Shown: piece after piece, positions 11,354 through 22,312 of the stretch
How the letters are laid out: every line of letters begins with the position of its first letter
How positions within the stretch are numbered: position 1 is the stretch's first letter
Assembly (NCBI GenBank): GCA_963575645.1
Contig: OY754469.1
Coordinates: 37,468,753 to 37,532,752, forward strand
DNA length: 64,000 nt
DNA from: Xanthostigma xanthostigma
Lineage: Eukaryota; Arthropoda; Insecta; Raphidioptera; Raphidiidae
Direction of reading: 5' to 3'
Program-made: the position numbers and the translations under genes
The notes under the pieces: generated by a model
Told to the model about the DNA's origin: nothing
The model's input: only the letters and a program-made list of their open reading frames with translations
Database searches by the model: none

Positions 11354-12376
11354 CCCAGCCGCATTGTAGAATGCAAAATGTCCATTCAATCCGGCGGCTG
11401 TTGATTCAGCCTGTTTATAAAATGACTGAACTTCAGTTAGCTTTTTTTTACAAAACGGTGTCAACTTATAGTTATCCGCATTGTAAAACGTAAAATGTTC
11501 ATTCAATCCGGCGGCTGTGGATTCAGCCTCTTTATAAAATGACTGAACTTCAGTTAGCTTTTTTTACACAACGGTGTCATATTATAGTTAGCCGTATTGT
11601 AAAACGTAAAATGTCCATTCAATCCGACGGCTAGTTGATTCGGCCTCTTTATAAAATGACTGAACTTCAGTTAGCTTTTTTTACACAACGGTGTCATCCT
11701 ATAGTTAGCCGCATTGTAAAACGTAAAATGTCTAATCAATCCGACCACTGTTGATTCAGCCTCTTTATAAAATGGCTGAACTTCACTTAGCTTTTTTACA
11801 AAACGGTATCATCTTATTGTTAGCCGAATTATAATTAATACGTAAAATGTCCATTCAATCCGGTGGTTGTTGATTCAGCCTCTTTATAAAATGACTGAAC
11901 TTCAGTTAGCTTCTTTTACAAAACGGTGTCATCTTATTCATCTTATTGTTAGCCGCATTGTAAATCGTAAAATGTCCATTCAATCCGGCGGCTGTTGATT
12001 CAGCCTCTTTATAAAATAACTGAACTTCAGTTAGCTTTTTTTACAAAACGGTATCACCTTATTGATAGCCGCATTGCAAAACGTAAAATGTCCATTCAAT
12101 CCGGTGGCTGTTGATTCAGCCTCTTTATAAAATGACTGAACTTCAGTTATCTTTTTTTTACAAAACGGTGTCATCTTATTGTTAGCCGCATTGTAAATTG
12201 TAAAATGTCCAATCAATCCGACGACTGTTGATTCAGCCTCTTTATAAAATGGCTGAACTTCAGTTAGCATTTTTTTTACAAAACGGTGTCATCTTATTGT
12301 TAGCCGCATTGTAAATCGTAAAATGTCCATTCAACCCGACGGCTGATGATTCAGCCTCTTTATAAAATTACTGAAC
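11354..12376 (-). repeat. Tandem array A, 9 copies of a ~118-bp unit
   Basis: The block containing AATGTCCATTCAATCCG recurs at about 11377, 11494, 11610, 11729, 11848, 11971, 12088, 12206 and 12324 (spacings about 113-123). Each unit also holds GATTCAGCCTCTTTATAAAA, the palindrome-like ACTGAACTTCAGTTAGC, a T-run, and ACAAAACGGTGTCAT. Frames of 61-79 codons on the minus strand (11321-11506, 12031-12270) are only repeats of this unit. The array is homologous to the array at 59285-60975 in opposite orientation: reverse-complemented, the unit reads GTTTTGTAAAAAAAGCTAAC, TGAAGTTCAGT, then TTTTATAAAGAGG, as in array B. Confidence 0.9.
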
Positions 12377-13010
12377 TAAATTTACAAATCGTCCGCAATA
12401 TAAGCATTATTGACCCCCTTTTTGCTGCAGGGTATTTTTGAAAAGAAAATGTCACGACCTTGTAGTCTACAAGAGATCTCGTGAAATTCAGTGGAAGAGT
12501 CGACTTCAACTCGTGTTGAACAGAATCAGCTTTTTACAGCAGCTAAGCGAATGTGCGAGTTCGCTGTAAAGGATTTTGTGAAGCCAAATCAAATTTACTG
12601 TCGCAATAGATAACCCATTCAATGAAAGTGAATCTTGTAAAAAATGTATATTGAACTGAACTGAACAGCTCCTTGCAGTTAGTTCAACGCACTTTTAGCT
12701 ATTGTTATCGTTTCCCGTGCGACTTTTTACAACGTCTCGTTACATTCTTATATAATTAAGAAGTTCCACTTGACGAAAACACTAATAATGTTAGTGTCCA
12801 CAGCATGATAATAAAGCTAACATTAAAAATGCTGAAAAAATTACTTCGATATCTTTGAATTCAACAGAGATATTCAATTTATTGTCGCAAATGAAGTCTT
12901 GTTTGCGACAAAAAATCAGTCGATCGACGTCTGGTCAACTATTATGACGTCTCGCGGCACAAGGTATCGTATTAGTATAGTTTTAGTAACTAGTCATGAC
13001 TCTAAGATAT
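12377..13010. repeat. Dispersed repeat with a paralogue at 54.7-54.8 kb
   Basis: 12770-12890 aligns with 54705-54808 plus 55261-55285: ACTTGACG, ACTAATAAT, ATGATAATAAAGCT, then TCGATATCTTT.AATTCAAC.GAGATA. This copy has no insertion where the paralogue carries a hAT-like element, so it preserves the empty site. Farther on (12920-12975) GACGTCTGGTC..C.ATTATGA is shared with 55988-56010 and, inverted, with 24310-24350. Confidence 0.55.
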
Positions 13011-13589
13011 ATTTTGATATGTCAAACTTCCTAATTTAGTTCGGTCAAAATAGACAAAAAAATAATGGAAGGTTTAGAATAATTCGCATACAGCTGAAAA
13101 TTGGTACAGGCCTTAGGTACACTATTGCAAATGAAATATCAAAAGTCCCCACTGATCCTACATGTGCTAAAAAATTTATTCAAGGTCAAACGCGCTATTA
13201 GATCTTTCAACAATTTTAAATATGCCTGGTTATGTCTTAATCTGAATTTAGGAACGCACTCTATGGTGCCACTATATAATAATCTATCAAAAACAGTGAT
13301 TTTTTACGCTAGACCAGAGTTACAATTTACAATTTACAAAATTTCCCAGTTTTTAAAGAGTCACTATTTTTTTTTTTTATTTACAGAAAAATAATCAAAT
13401 CAAAAATACAATAAACATAACAAAAGTGTGTGCTTCGACTGCGAGGCCATTAGCACATAGAAAAACAAAACAAAAAAATAAGGTACAAATAATTAGATAA
13501 TAATAATGAGTATACGGTAAGTATATGTATAGAGATGATATTGTTATATAGGTATTATGTAGTTGTATTATTTGAAATATTGCTATTTA

Positions 13590-13760
13590 TATTTTATTTT
13601 CTAGATCTGTTAATTTTTGGAAATCGAGTATTTTGTTTACATTTTCATGTTTATTCAAAATTTCTTTCAGATCGGAGTTTAAAGCTGCAGTTTTCCTTTG
13701 GCGTTCGTATAGAGGGCATTCGACTAAAATGTCTATTTTTGTTTCAGTATTATAGTATTT
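13590..13760 (-). pseudogene. Possible C-terminal remnant of a retrotransposon ORF2
   Basis: The minus-strand frame contains ILVECPLYERQRKTAALNS followed by a K/E/N-rich tail ending at 13587. The pattern (hydrophobic)-EC-P-hydrophobic-Y-E-x-x-R is common just after the RNase H/zinc-knuckle region in arthropod non-LTR retrotransposons. The frame upstream (13770-13955) has several cysteines but no recognisable motif. No reverse transcriptase domain is nearby. The call rests on one short motif only, so it is tentative. Confidence 0.35.
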
Positions 13761-13955
13761 GCTTATATAGGTATAATATATTATTAGCAACACGTTACAA
13801 CAGGATACAGGGATCGCCTGTATCATACGAACGCGACTCTGTTTACGTAAACAAATGCACAACGGGGATGGCCATGAAGAATACCGAAGCACAGGACACT
13901 TATATCGCAGCCACGACTGTATCCAGACAAAATTCATAATCGCTCTAATTTTCAT

Positions 13956-15806
13956 TTTTTAAATTAAAAACTTAATTATTTGTTCTTTTATTTTTTGTTA
14001 TAAATTTAACATTTATAATTGTTGTATTTACGGTCATTTCTTTTTGTTATTATATTCCACGTTGCTTTTGATTTTTGTAATAAAATTGTTATAAAGTGAA
14101 GTTTTATTATTCTTTTAAAAAAACTAAATTTCTTTACGTGTAACTAATAATATATATATCCGAGGACGACACGTCGCGACGGGAGCGGTGCGGGTGGGAC
14201 GCGAGTGAAAATGTCTGAGAGATAGACATGGATCGATTGGACGATTTTTAAGGGTTTATAATATAATAAAATTATTATTTTTTGCGTATGGAACTGGAGA
14301 GATGCAACTTTACATCAAAAGAGCCGCATGCGGCTTGCGAGCCTTGTTAGACTATTTCAGGACGGACTATAGTAGTTTCAATTACAAATGCTAATAATTA
14401 CGTATAAATATGAATTGAGATAGAAACAGTTGCAAGAAACACGGAAATTGTACAAGAAGCGCAATTTATTACAAACTCATTTGTTTATTTTATTGCTGCA
14501 GTTGGCAATAAATAACAAAACATAGCAACTGCTGTAATCGTTAAGCAATGAACAGGTTTATATTAATTTATAATAATCGCTGTTTTAACAATATAACTTA
14601 TTTTACTTTTTCTAAGCAATTAATTATGTCATATTATATTTCAATAAATCTAAAGAAACTAATCTATTTTTTAATCGTTCATAACGGAGTATTTGCTGTT
14701 TCATTTAGTTTTTATTGTGATCTGACAAATGAACAAATTTTGAATTGCTCATGTAAGTTCATTCCGCTAAAAAGCACTTAAAATTATAACTTTTAGAAAA
14801 GATGAGATAATATTTTATTAAATGAAATTAATTTTAGATTGATTTGAACTTAAAATAAGTTATAAAATAATAAATTGTAATTGAAAATCACAACCAGCAA
14901 CTGTCGGTTAGTCTGTACGTACCTACGTCCGAGCTCTGCAAGACGTATTTCTTGATGGAGCGACTTGGTTTGGTTTCTAAGTGAAACTTTTTTAAGGAAA
15001 TTTTCTGCTGGACCTGCATCGTGCTCATAGACTAAAAACGAACAGATTTTTTCCCAAAATTATTTTTAAAATCCAGGGACTTCAAAGCGAATAATTTTTG
15101 TACAATTTTAAAAAATGAATTTTGGACCTAAATTAATGCAATTCCCCTTGTGGTGTCCGTAATATGTGCTCATGAAGTGGCATTCTGACACGTACAGTGA
15201 GATTTATAGGTACCTAGTGGTGTGAATGAGACAGAGTGGAATAATAACAATGCAGGTAAATCGCGACGGGATTTCGTGCCTGAAACTCATATCTCATCGC
15301 CTCCTTGATACTAACTCACAGACATTACTCTGGCGTGTTTTCTCTATCATCTATATTATGCATCAGCTATTTATAATATTCATAAATAAACAAGACCTTT
15401 TGTACGCCCAGATGTAGAACTGAAATCAACGCAAAATTGAAAAAAATAATTGTTTAAAAATTGAGCTGACTTCAAAAAAATATGGCTCCTTGCACCAGAC
15501 AGTTACAGTTGGAAACTGCCTCAGCTTTGGCCTTGATCTGATGATTTAAAAAAATGCGTATGTTCATACAAAATATAGAATTTCTCTTAAATTGTACTGA
15601 AATGCTCAGAACTAGTGATGGTAAAGATAGATATAGGTAGTGTAGAACTACGTTTCCGTCGTTTGATAAAATATGGCCCCACCCGTATGTTACGTTGAAA
15701 TTATTAGATGTAAAACATTATATAATAAGTTTGGTCATCTGGTAACAACATAACCTTCAAATATTAGTGATTCTGTATCAGCTCATATAATTTTTTTCAT
15801 CCAAAA
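13956..15806. other. AT-rich stretch, nothing recognised
   Basis: The one compositional outlier is a short GC-rich island at 14160-14215 (CGAGGACGACACGTCGCGAC and following bases). A 77-codon hydrophobic frame at 14548-14781 is AT-rich and shows no domain. Nothing else is supported. Confidence 0.4.
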
Positions 15807-16480
15807 ATGTCAAAATTTCTGCCGACAAAACGTCATTTGCGGGAATTGATTTATTTCTTTTATTTGAATAAATCTGCAGCTGAGGCACATTGGCTGCTTG
15901 TAGAAGCATATGATGAGGCTGATTTGAGTGAGAGAAGTTGTCGTGAGTGGTTCCAGAAGTTTTGAAAACAGTAAATTTGACGTGGAGGACAAAGAACGCA
16001 GGGGAAGGCCGAAAGTGTTCGAAGACAAGGAATTGGAAGCATTATTAGAGGAAGATTCGTCCCAAATACAAAAAGAACTTGCAGTTACGTTACAAGTCAC
16101 TCAACAAGCAATTTCACACCGCTTAAACTCGTTGGGTATTATTCAAAAACAAGGAAATTGGGTTCCATACTCAATAGGTCAAACGAGTCCCAATAGGTCA
16201 AATAGGTCCCGATAGGTCAAAACCTATTTGGAAATACTTCACTGGGAAGTCCTACCCCACCCGGCGTATTCTCCAGATGTTACTCCTTCCGATTATCACT
16301 TGTTCTGATCGATGGATCATGGCCTGTTTACTTCTTATGAAGATTGACAAAAATGAGTCGATTTGTGGATAGCCTCAAAAGATAAAAAGTTCTTCCGACG
16401 TAGTATCGGAAAGCTGCCAAAAAGATGAGAAAAAGTAGTGGTAAATAATAAACAATACTTTAAACAGAACGTTATGCGTT
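15807..16480 (+). pseudogene. mariner transposase relic with internal deletion
   Basis: The ATG at 15807 opens a frame whose product matches the N-terminal helix-turn-helix region of mariner transposases: KSAAEAH, then SERSCREWFQKF. The frame stops at 15962 and continues in another frame (from about 15964) as FDVEDKERRGRPKVFEDKEL, then LAVTLQVTQQAISHRLNSLG and QKQGNWVP (to about 16165). After a junction with repeated ATAGGTC motifs (16175-16220), the C-terminal part follows: LHWEVLPHPAYSPDVTPSDY then HLF, which includes the third acidic residue of the DD34D catalytic triad. The later SIGKLPKR and YFKQ segments also fit. The middle third, with the first two catalytic aspartates, is gone. Several stops are present, so it is inactive. 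Element termini were not identified. Confidence 0.85.
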
Positions 16481-16570
16481 CTTTCACAATAAACTCCTTA
16501 CTTTTTATAGAAAACGGCGGAAACTTATTTGTACACCTAATAGAAATGGAGAAGAATAACGTTTCCATTT

Positions 16571-19343
16571 TTAAATTCTTTTTTATAAAAAAAAATAATT
16601 AAACACATCCAATTATTCGGTAAATTCAATATTTAGCTTAGAGAAAATTCTCATTTTTCGGCCTGATTTTGGCTGACCGTTTTGTTTGGTTGGTCGAAGG
16701 TCGAAGGAAGTAATGCTTGCAGTGTTCAAGCGCAAACGGCAGGTGTTTTTACGTTCGTGTCTTGTACTTTAAATGTTATTCTGTTTGCAGAACTATGAAG
16801 CAGAATGTATCTCCATATTTGTGTATTAAATGTTAAAAGCTGAAATGCGACATATTACGACATTTCGCGTTTCGTTTAGACAAACTTACATAGTAATCAC
16901 CGGACTCCATCTATTAAGCTCTCGTTTATTTTTTAATATGTAATATAGATATAGTTCTAGAAACCTTAAAATTTATCTACTTAATTTAATTTCTCCGAAG
17001 CTTTCATTTTTAGCTTTCCGTACCAAAATTGGGAAAACAGCATTTATAGCCTTAATCCGGCGTCTGTCCGTCCATCTGTCACACCCTCCAAAGGCTAAAC
17101 AGCAGATAAAAAGTTCAACTTGCACTTGATCAATTTTTATAAGTATATAAAAATTGCATTACTTATTACTATAGTTCATTCTAAACTCACTACATTATAA
17201 AATGTGCAACTTTCTTCAAGCTCATTTTTAAAACAAATGAAAAACCGTTAAATCATAAAATAACAGTACCTAACCTAAAATTTGTTCAAATTTGAATAAT
17301 GATAAAACAACATTTTTACAATAGAATTTTTCATACAATTAAACTACTGTTTCATGTCAGTAAAAGTCTATTGTGATTAGTATAAACAAAGCTAATAAAA
17401 AAATATATCAAGTCGATCTGTCAATAATTACGTATTGTAGAGTTCGGACGTGCGTTCAGATCAACCTACAATCATGCTGTTTACGATTTTCAATTACGAT
17501 TCTAGAACTCTGTTCCATCTAAAAACGATTCCCTTTTATAAAACAGAATCTCCTCTTTTCGAAAAGCTACAATTTTTAATAGATTTCGTGTGAAATTAAT
17601 AGAGAACACTCCCGCTAGAGTTTGTGTGCAATTTATCTAAAACACCGAATAAAACGTAAATCGAAAAATAAATACATTTTGATAAATATGAAAAATAACT
17701 AATAAGATTGTACATATTTGAATGTAATCCAACTTTAAAATGACATGTTTATACAATTTATCTTAAAAACTTCACGAAATGTCTTATATTTTACTGCTTC
17801 TTTGTAATATAATATAATGCAAAACGTCTGTATTGATTTTTCAGTCATATTGTTTGTCATCATGTTATAATATTATTTTTAGAGCCCCTATATATATAAA
17901 TTTTATTTGATATGTTATTAAACAATATATTTTCTATAAAACATTGTTTAAATAGCTAAATAAGGGTTTTAAAAATAGCCGAGCGTGTAGCAATTGCTAT
18001 GGCGTGTTTTCAAATGCATCAATTCTATTAATGATAATTAAATTATGTGAATACCATAACTTACCGGAAAAAAATCTGAAATTGTTAGTTTATAGTCATA
18101 AAAACACGGCATTGTTTTATTATTTCAATTGTAAAATTGACATGTCAAAAAACGCTGCCCGCCATAATGGTTTGAAGGGTGACGTCATACTTGCAGTACG
18201 AGCTTCGTGTAAATTTTTTTTGTACTTGTCTGTATACTACAACAATGACGTCACTGCTGATAAACATGGCGGTTCACGTTTTCGCACCAAATTACAAATT
18301 TTAGTGTGGTATTTTGTTCTATAAAACACATTTAAGCAAAATAAAAATTCATGTGGATTATTAACTACGATATAAACATTTCAAGACAATTAAAAAATAA
18401 GAGTCAAACAGCCTTAGCAACGCGACACGACAAAATTTAACGCTTTGATAACGGCGACATAAATTACAGACAAGCGTCTCGTTGTAATTTTACACATAGC
18501 AACTGATATGATAATTAACAAGTGAATATAAATTACCAATTAGCGTATGGGTAAAAAAGCGCATATATGAAATGCATGAAGTTCAATTACCAGAGTAAAT
18601 TTTATTCCATCGAAGATAGTAGAATCTGTTTAACATATAATTGTATTGTTTTTGAACAAAGCACAAGAGTTAATATACGAGGTCTGTTTGAAAAACTCTT
18701 AAAAATAACGCTGACAAGTGACAACACTGTAAGAACGACATCATTGCCGATTTGTAACATAACCTATTCAACACACAGTTTGAATTTTAAATCAAAAACC
18801 GAGAAATATTCACATTAGTTAATCAAAAACAAGAATTGTAATTTTTTTCGATAATTTTTTACTACAATAACATTAGTTTATATATGAATGAAAGCTGTTG
18901 CTTGTTTTAACAGTATCTCCAGCCATATCATTACGTTCGAGATATGGAGAACACAATTTATTCCAAAAATATTAAGTATAGGTACCTGAGATTTTAGTTG
19001 TTCTGCAGCGTAGTCCAGTGCATTTAGGAATATTTTATAGGTGTGACCCAAAAATTTCAGATACATTTTCTCTTTTGTTACACATTCTAAAGGGTCTTCG
19101 ATGGAGACCTTATCCCTGAATTTGCGCATTGTCCAAATTGCCCCGTCCGCCGCCATCTTGAATTCTATTTTTTTTTCAACTGTTCATATCTCGCGTTCTA
19201 ATAACCGCACAGCAATCGTTCCAGGGTCATTGGACTCATCAGGATTTACTCTTTAAATAAGCCTCTACCAAGTAGAACTCTCCAATGTACTGGAAATGAA
19301 TAAGTAAACGAAAATTAAAAAAAAAAAACAAGTTTCAATTAAT
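16571..19343. other. AT-rich stretch with relics only
   Basis: No gene is seen. At 17055-17130 the phrase GTCTGTCCGTCCATCTGTCAC resembles 57005-57030, a common interspersed-repeat phrase. At 18150-18260 CCGCCATAATGG and AACATGGCGG form a weak inverted pair around two TGACGTCA-like motifs. A 92-codon frame at 18878-19156 (minus) has no domain. Confidence 0.35.
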
Positions 19344-19598
19344 TGTTAATAAAAATGAACTAAAAAGTTAGAAATTATTTTATTCCGATTAGAAATAAAT
19401 CGTTTTATACGTACTTATTACAGTCTCAAGTTTTCAAATAAAAGAATGTTACACCGTCTTTTTTTCTCTCTCTCTCTTTCTATAAAAATGTAATACGCTT
19501 TTATTTGAAAACTTGACACTGTGATAAGTAGGTATAAAACGACTTATTTCTAATAGAAATAAAATTATTTTTAACTTTTTAGTTTATTTTTATTAACA
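19344..19598. repeat. Foldback element with CT-rich loop
   Basis: Arms about 19344-19448 and 19495-19598 are inverted copies (shared blocks include GTTAATAAAAATGAACTAAA, ATTAGAAATAA.TCGTTTTATAC and TTTTCAAATAAAAG). The loop holds a (CT)n run. No coding sequence. Confidence 0.75.
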
Positions 19599-19673
19599 AC
19601 TAAAAAAAGCTTGCTCTTAAAAATATTTTTTTCGTTTACTTAGATATTTTTAAGTTTATAGTGTGCATTATTA

Positions 19674-19975
19674 AAAGTGCGATTTGCATCCAGACGAAAG
19701 CTGGACCGATCAGTTAGTTATTATAATATTGTATTGTTATCGGAACTACATGCATATGCAAAATTTCAACTCCATCGGATAACGGGAAGTAGTTAAAAAT
19801 GCGATTTTAAACCGGGCGAAAGCCGGAACAGTTAGTTGGTTATTATAATATTGTATTGTCATCGGAACTATATACGTATACAAAATTTCAGCTCAATCGG
19901 AAAACGAGAAGTGAGTCAAATTTAACTTGCAAGATTTTATTACAGACAGACAGACACCGGGATAGGTGAAACTAA
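19674..19975 (+). repeat. Two tandem copies of a ~122-bp interspersed-repeat tail
   Basis: Two direct copies (about 19674-19795 and 19796-19918) each contain ATTATAATATTGTATTGT, ATCGGAACTA and CAAAATTTCA.CTC.ATCGG. They are followed by ACAGACAGACAGACACCGGG, a phrase seen at the 3' side of many insect repeats. Probably a 3'-terminal retroelement relic; the family is not recognised. Confidence 0.5.
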
Positions 19976-20439
19976 ATAAAAGCTTGTAAAAAGATGCCGC
20001 ATTCTTGCAGTGTTGCCAGTTGAGAAGCTTGCACTTACTTTTATGACAAACCTCGTATAAACATTGTTAGAGAACAGTGCAACATTTGTCAGTGCTGACG
20101 TCTGTGTGTGAGAGTAACAAAGTTTAGCATTCTGATTCTGACATCGTCACGTTGAAAGTGTCTTAACTCGAAGTAATTCTGATACAAACTTCGTCCGCAT
20201 CCGTTACTACTACGTCCAACACTGTTGTTGTCTCTTTCTTATAACTAGTTTTGTTTCTTTCTTTGTTCTGTCGTCCCGGATACGCTGTTGACACATTTGG
20301 CTAATTCGCGGAAATATGTACAGTTGGCACGACTGTTTGTGACGGTCGCGTCAAGGTCATCGAGATGGAAATTTGTCATTCTTGTTCATTGTCCTGTCAT
20401 CGGATTTGTCACTGACACTGTACTAGTTGCCAGATATGG

Positions 20440-21909
20440 TCCGGTTTCAACAAAAGAAATAATTCTGTACGCTGACGATTGTAGCTTGATTAACGTCAGT
20501 GACGATATAAATAGTTTACAAATAAAAAATAATGATACAATTAAACTGTTTGATAATTGGTGCTCTAAAAATAATTTAAATTTAAACTTGAACAAAACGA
20601 AAGCTATGTTTTTCCAAACTGTTCAAAATAAACATAAGTAATAAAATATTTTTAACAAAAAAATTGAACCGACTTCAAAATATGCACTAAAAAGTAAAAA
20701 ATAATAATTATTGTTATTTTTGGAGTCGGTGTCACATCGGAATTCGAAAGTAACAATTTAAATCTTACATGTCTCTAGTTCTCGGAATAGATTTTATTTT
20801 GGCTGACACCGACTCCAAAAATAACAATAATTATTATTTTTTACTTTTTAGTGCATATTTTGAAGTCGGTTCAATTTTTTTGTTAAAAATATTTTATTTT
20901 TCTCTTTTTATTGTTAGATAAAGTATTGCAATGGGTAGGCCAAGTATGCGTGCCTGTGAAATTTGCAAGTTTCCCTCGATTTCTCCTGATTCCACCATCA
21001 GATCCTGACTTGGTTCCGATGGGACCACCTCGGAAGTGTATTCTTTCGAATAAAAAAAGAATTTTGAAAATCGGTCCATAATTGACGGAGAAATCGGTGA
21101 ACATACATAAAAAAAATATACAGTCGAACATAGAACCTCCTCCTTTTTTGAAGTCGGTTAAAACCGACGTTAGCGCTAGTCTAAATAATTCAATAATTGA
21201 TAATTCAATAACTCAATTTTCTTTCCTCGGGTTTCATATCAACAACAATTTAACTTTTTCCGATCATGTTGCAAAAATGTGTAAGAATATTTCAATATCT
21301 ATCTTCGCTCTTCGTAAATTATCTCGCGATTGAGAAAATATACAAATCAGACTGACAATTTATATTATTCTTAGGTTTTCCCCCATTTAAAATATGGCAT
21401 AATTGCTTGGGGTAATTGCACTAATCTATCTCGTTTGTTTATTAAACAGAAATATGCAGTTAGAATAATTTTCAACTTATCGAAACGAACATCGTGCAAA
21501 GAAGTCTTCATTATAAAAAATAACATTCTAATATTACCGAGTATTTATATATATATTTTTATCAATGTACGTTAAATTAAATTTAAATAATTTTCCAACT
21601 AATGAGTCTGTACATGAATATAATACAAGGCACAAAACACATTGTATAATTCCTCAACAATGTCTTTCTTTATATAGTAAAGGTCCAGTTTGCTCTGGGA
21701 TCAACACTTTCAATAATTTACCTGCCGAAATAAAAGATCTAAACATTAGCTTATTTAAAATTGCGTTAAAACAATTGCTCATTCAGCAGTGTTTTTACTC
21801 TATTGAGGAATATTTTAATTAATTTATCATGATTGAAACTTGTAACATATTTTGACAATTTCTTGCCTATTTGGCTGTTTAGAAATAAATCTATTCTATT
21901 CTATTCTAA
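20440..21909 (+). pseudogene. 5'-truncated non-LTR retrotransposon (reverse transcriptase C-terminal part)
   Basis: The frame around 20455-20640 encodes ILYADDCSLI, the reverse-transcriptase active-site motif YADD, followed by DNWCSKNNLNLNLNKTKAMF. After a palindromic insertion (20641-21165) it continues as the FLGFHINNNLTFSDHV region (21220-21265). It then degenerates (stops at 21332 and after) and resumes at 21565-21822 with EYNTRHKTHCIIPQ, FNNLPAEIKDLN and FYSIEEYF. That C-terminal pattern (YNTR...FN.LP.EIK...FY.I.EF) is typical of jockey/CR1-like arthropod LINEs. The element ends after a polyadenylation signal and the microsatellite tail (TATTC)n at 21889-21909. It is inactive: 5'-truncated, interrupted and frameshifted. 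Confidence 0.8.
20641..21165. mobile_element. Palindrome-headed element inserted in the LINE
   Basis: The left part is a near-perfect palindrome: 20642-20734 pairs with 20804-20896 (about 93 bp each, sharing ATTGAACCGACTTCAAAATA and GGAGTCGGTGTCA). The right part contains GTTTCCCTCGATTTCTCC, ATCAGATCCTGACTTGGTTC and AAAATCGGTCCATAATTGAC, and ends near CCTCC.TTTTTTGAAGTCGGTT. A second copy lies at 25878-26490. The inserted block splits the reading frame of the LINE, so it came later. No frame codes for a transposase. Confidence 0.7.
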
Positions 21910-21943
21910 TTCTTATTCAACGACCGGTAAATATAAACACTGC

Positions 21944-22312
21944 TGGGACTTCTGCTGGCTACGCGGCTGGAAATGACATCATAGCTCGACTGCGAGCTCA
22001 CAAGATGGATTTTAAAATGAGAACAGGGGCTATTTTTCTCGCTAGGCCCTTTGCTTTTTTTGAGCAAGAGCCAATTAGGAAACAGTATCTTGTCACGTGG
22101 CCGACATAAACCAAGGCCCACAAACTAACATGAGTCAGAAACGTTTTGCTTTGTGTTTATATTTGAACTGTCACTATGCGCGCACCAGATCCGTCCACAA
22201 ACAAGATTGAAAAGACGCCTCGTGTGAAGCGAGCACATAAAAACAACCGAGGAAAGCAGCGCTAGAAAACTAGTAGTCAAATCTAGCAAGGAATCTAGCG
22301 GCAAGTTAAGGG
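21944..22312 (+). repeat. Dispersed repeat, copy 2
   Basis: It is the paralogue of 3958-4285 in the same orientation; the strongest match starts at AGGAAACAGTATCTTGTCAC (22078) and runs to CAAGGAATCTAGCGGCAAG. It begins about 35 bases after the LINE tail. Confidence 0.6.

Noticed and set aside
11321..12270. Open frames of 61 and 79 codons as repeat proteins
   Set aside because: They are direct translations of tandem array A; the frame breaks at each unit-length change.
11354..12376. CRISPR array
   Set aside because: Whole units are repeated without unique spacers, the unit is about 118 bp, and the DNA is clearly eukaryotic.
13535..13939. 134-codon plus-strand frame as a gene
   Set aside because: It is hydrophobic and AT-rich with no domain; the opposite strand has the more plausible retrotransposon remnant.
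18004..18324. 106-codon frame as a gene
   Set aside because: No domain, no splice or promoter context, and it contains a weak inverted repeat.
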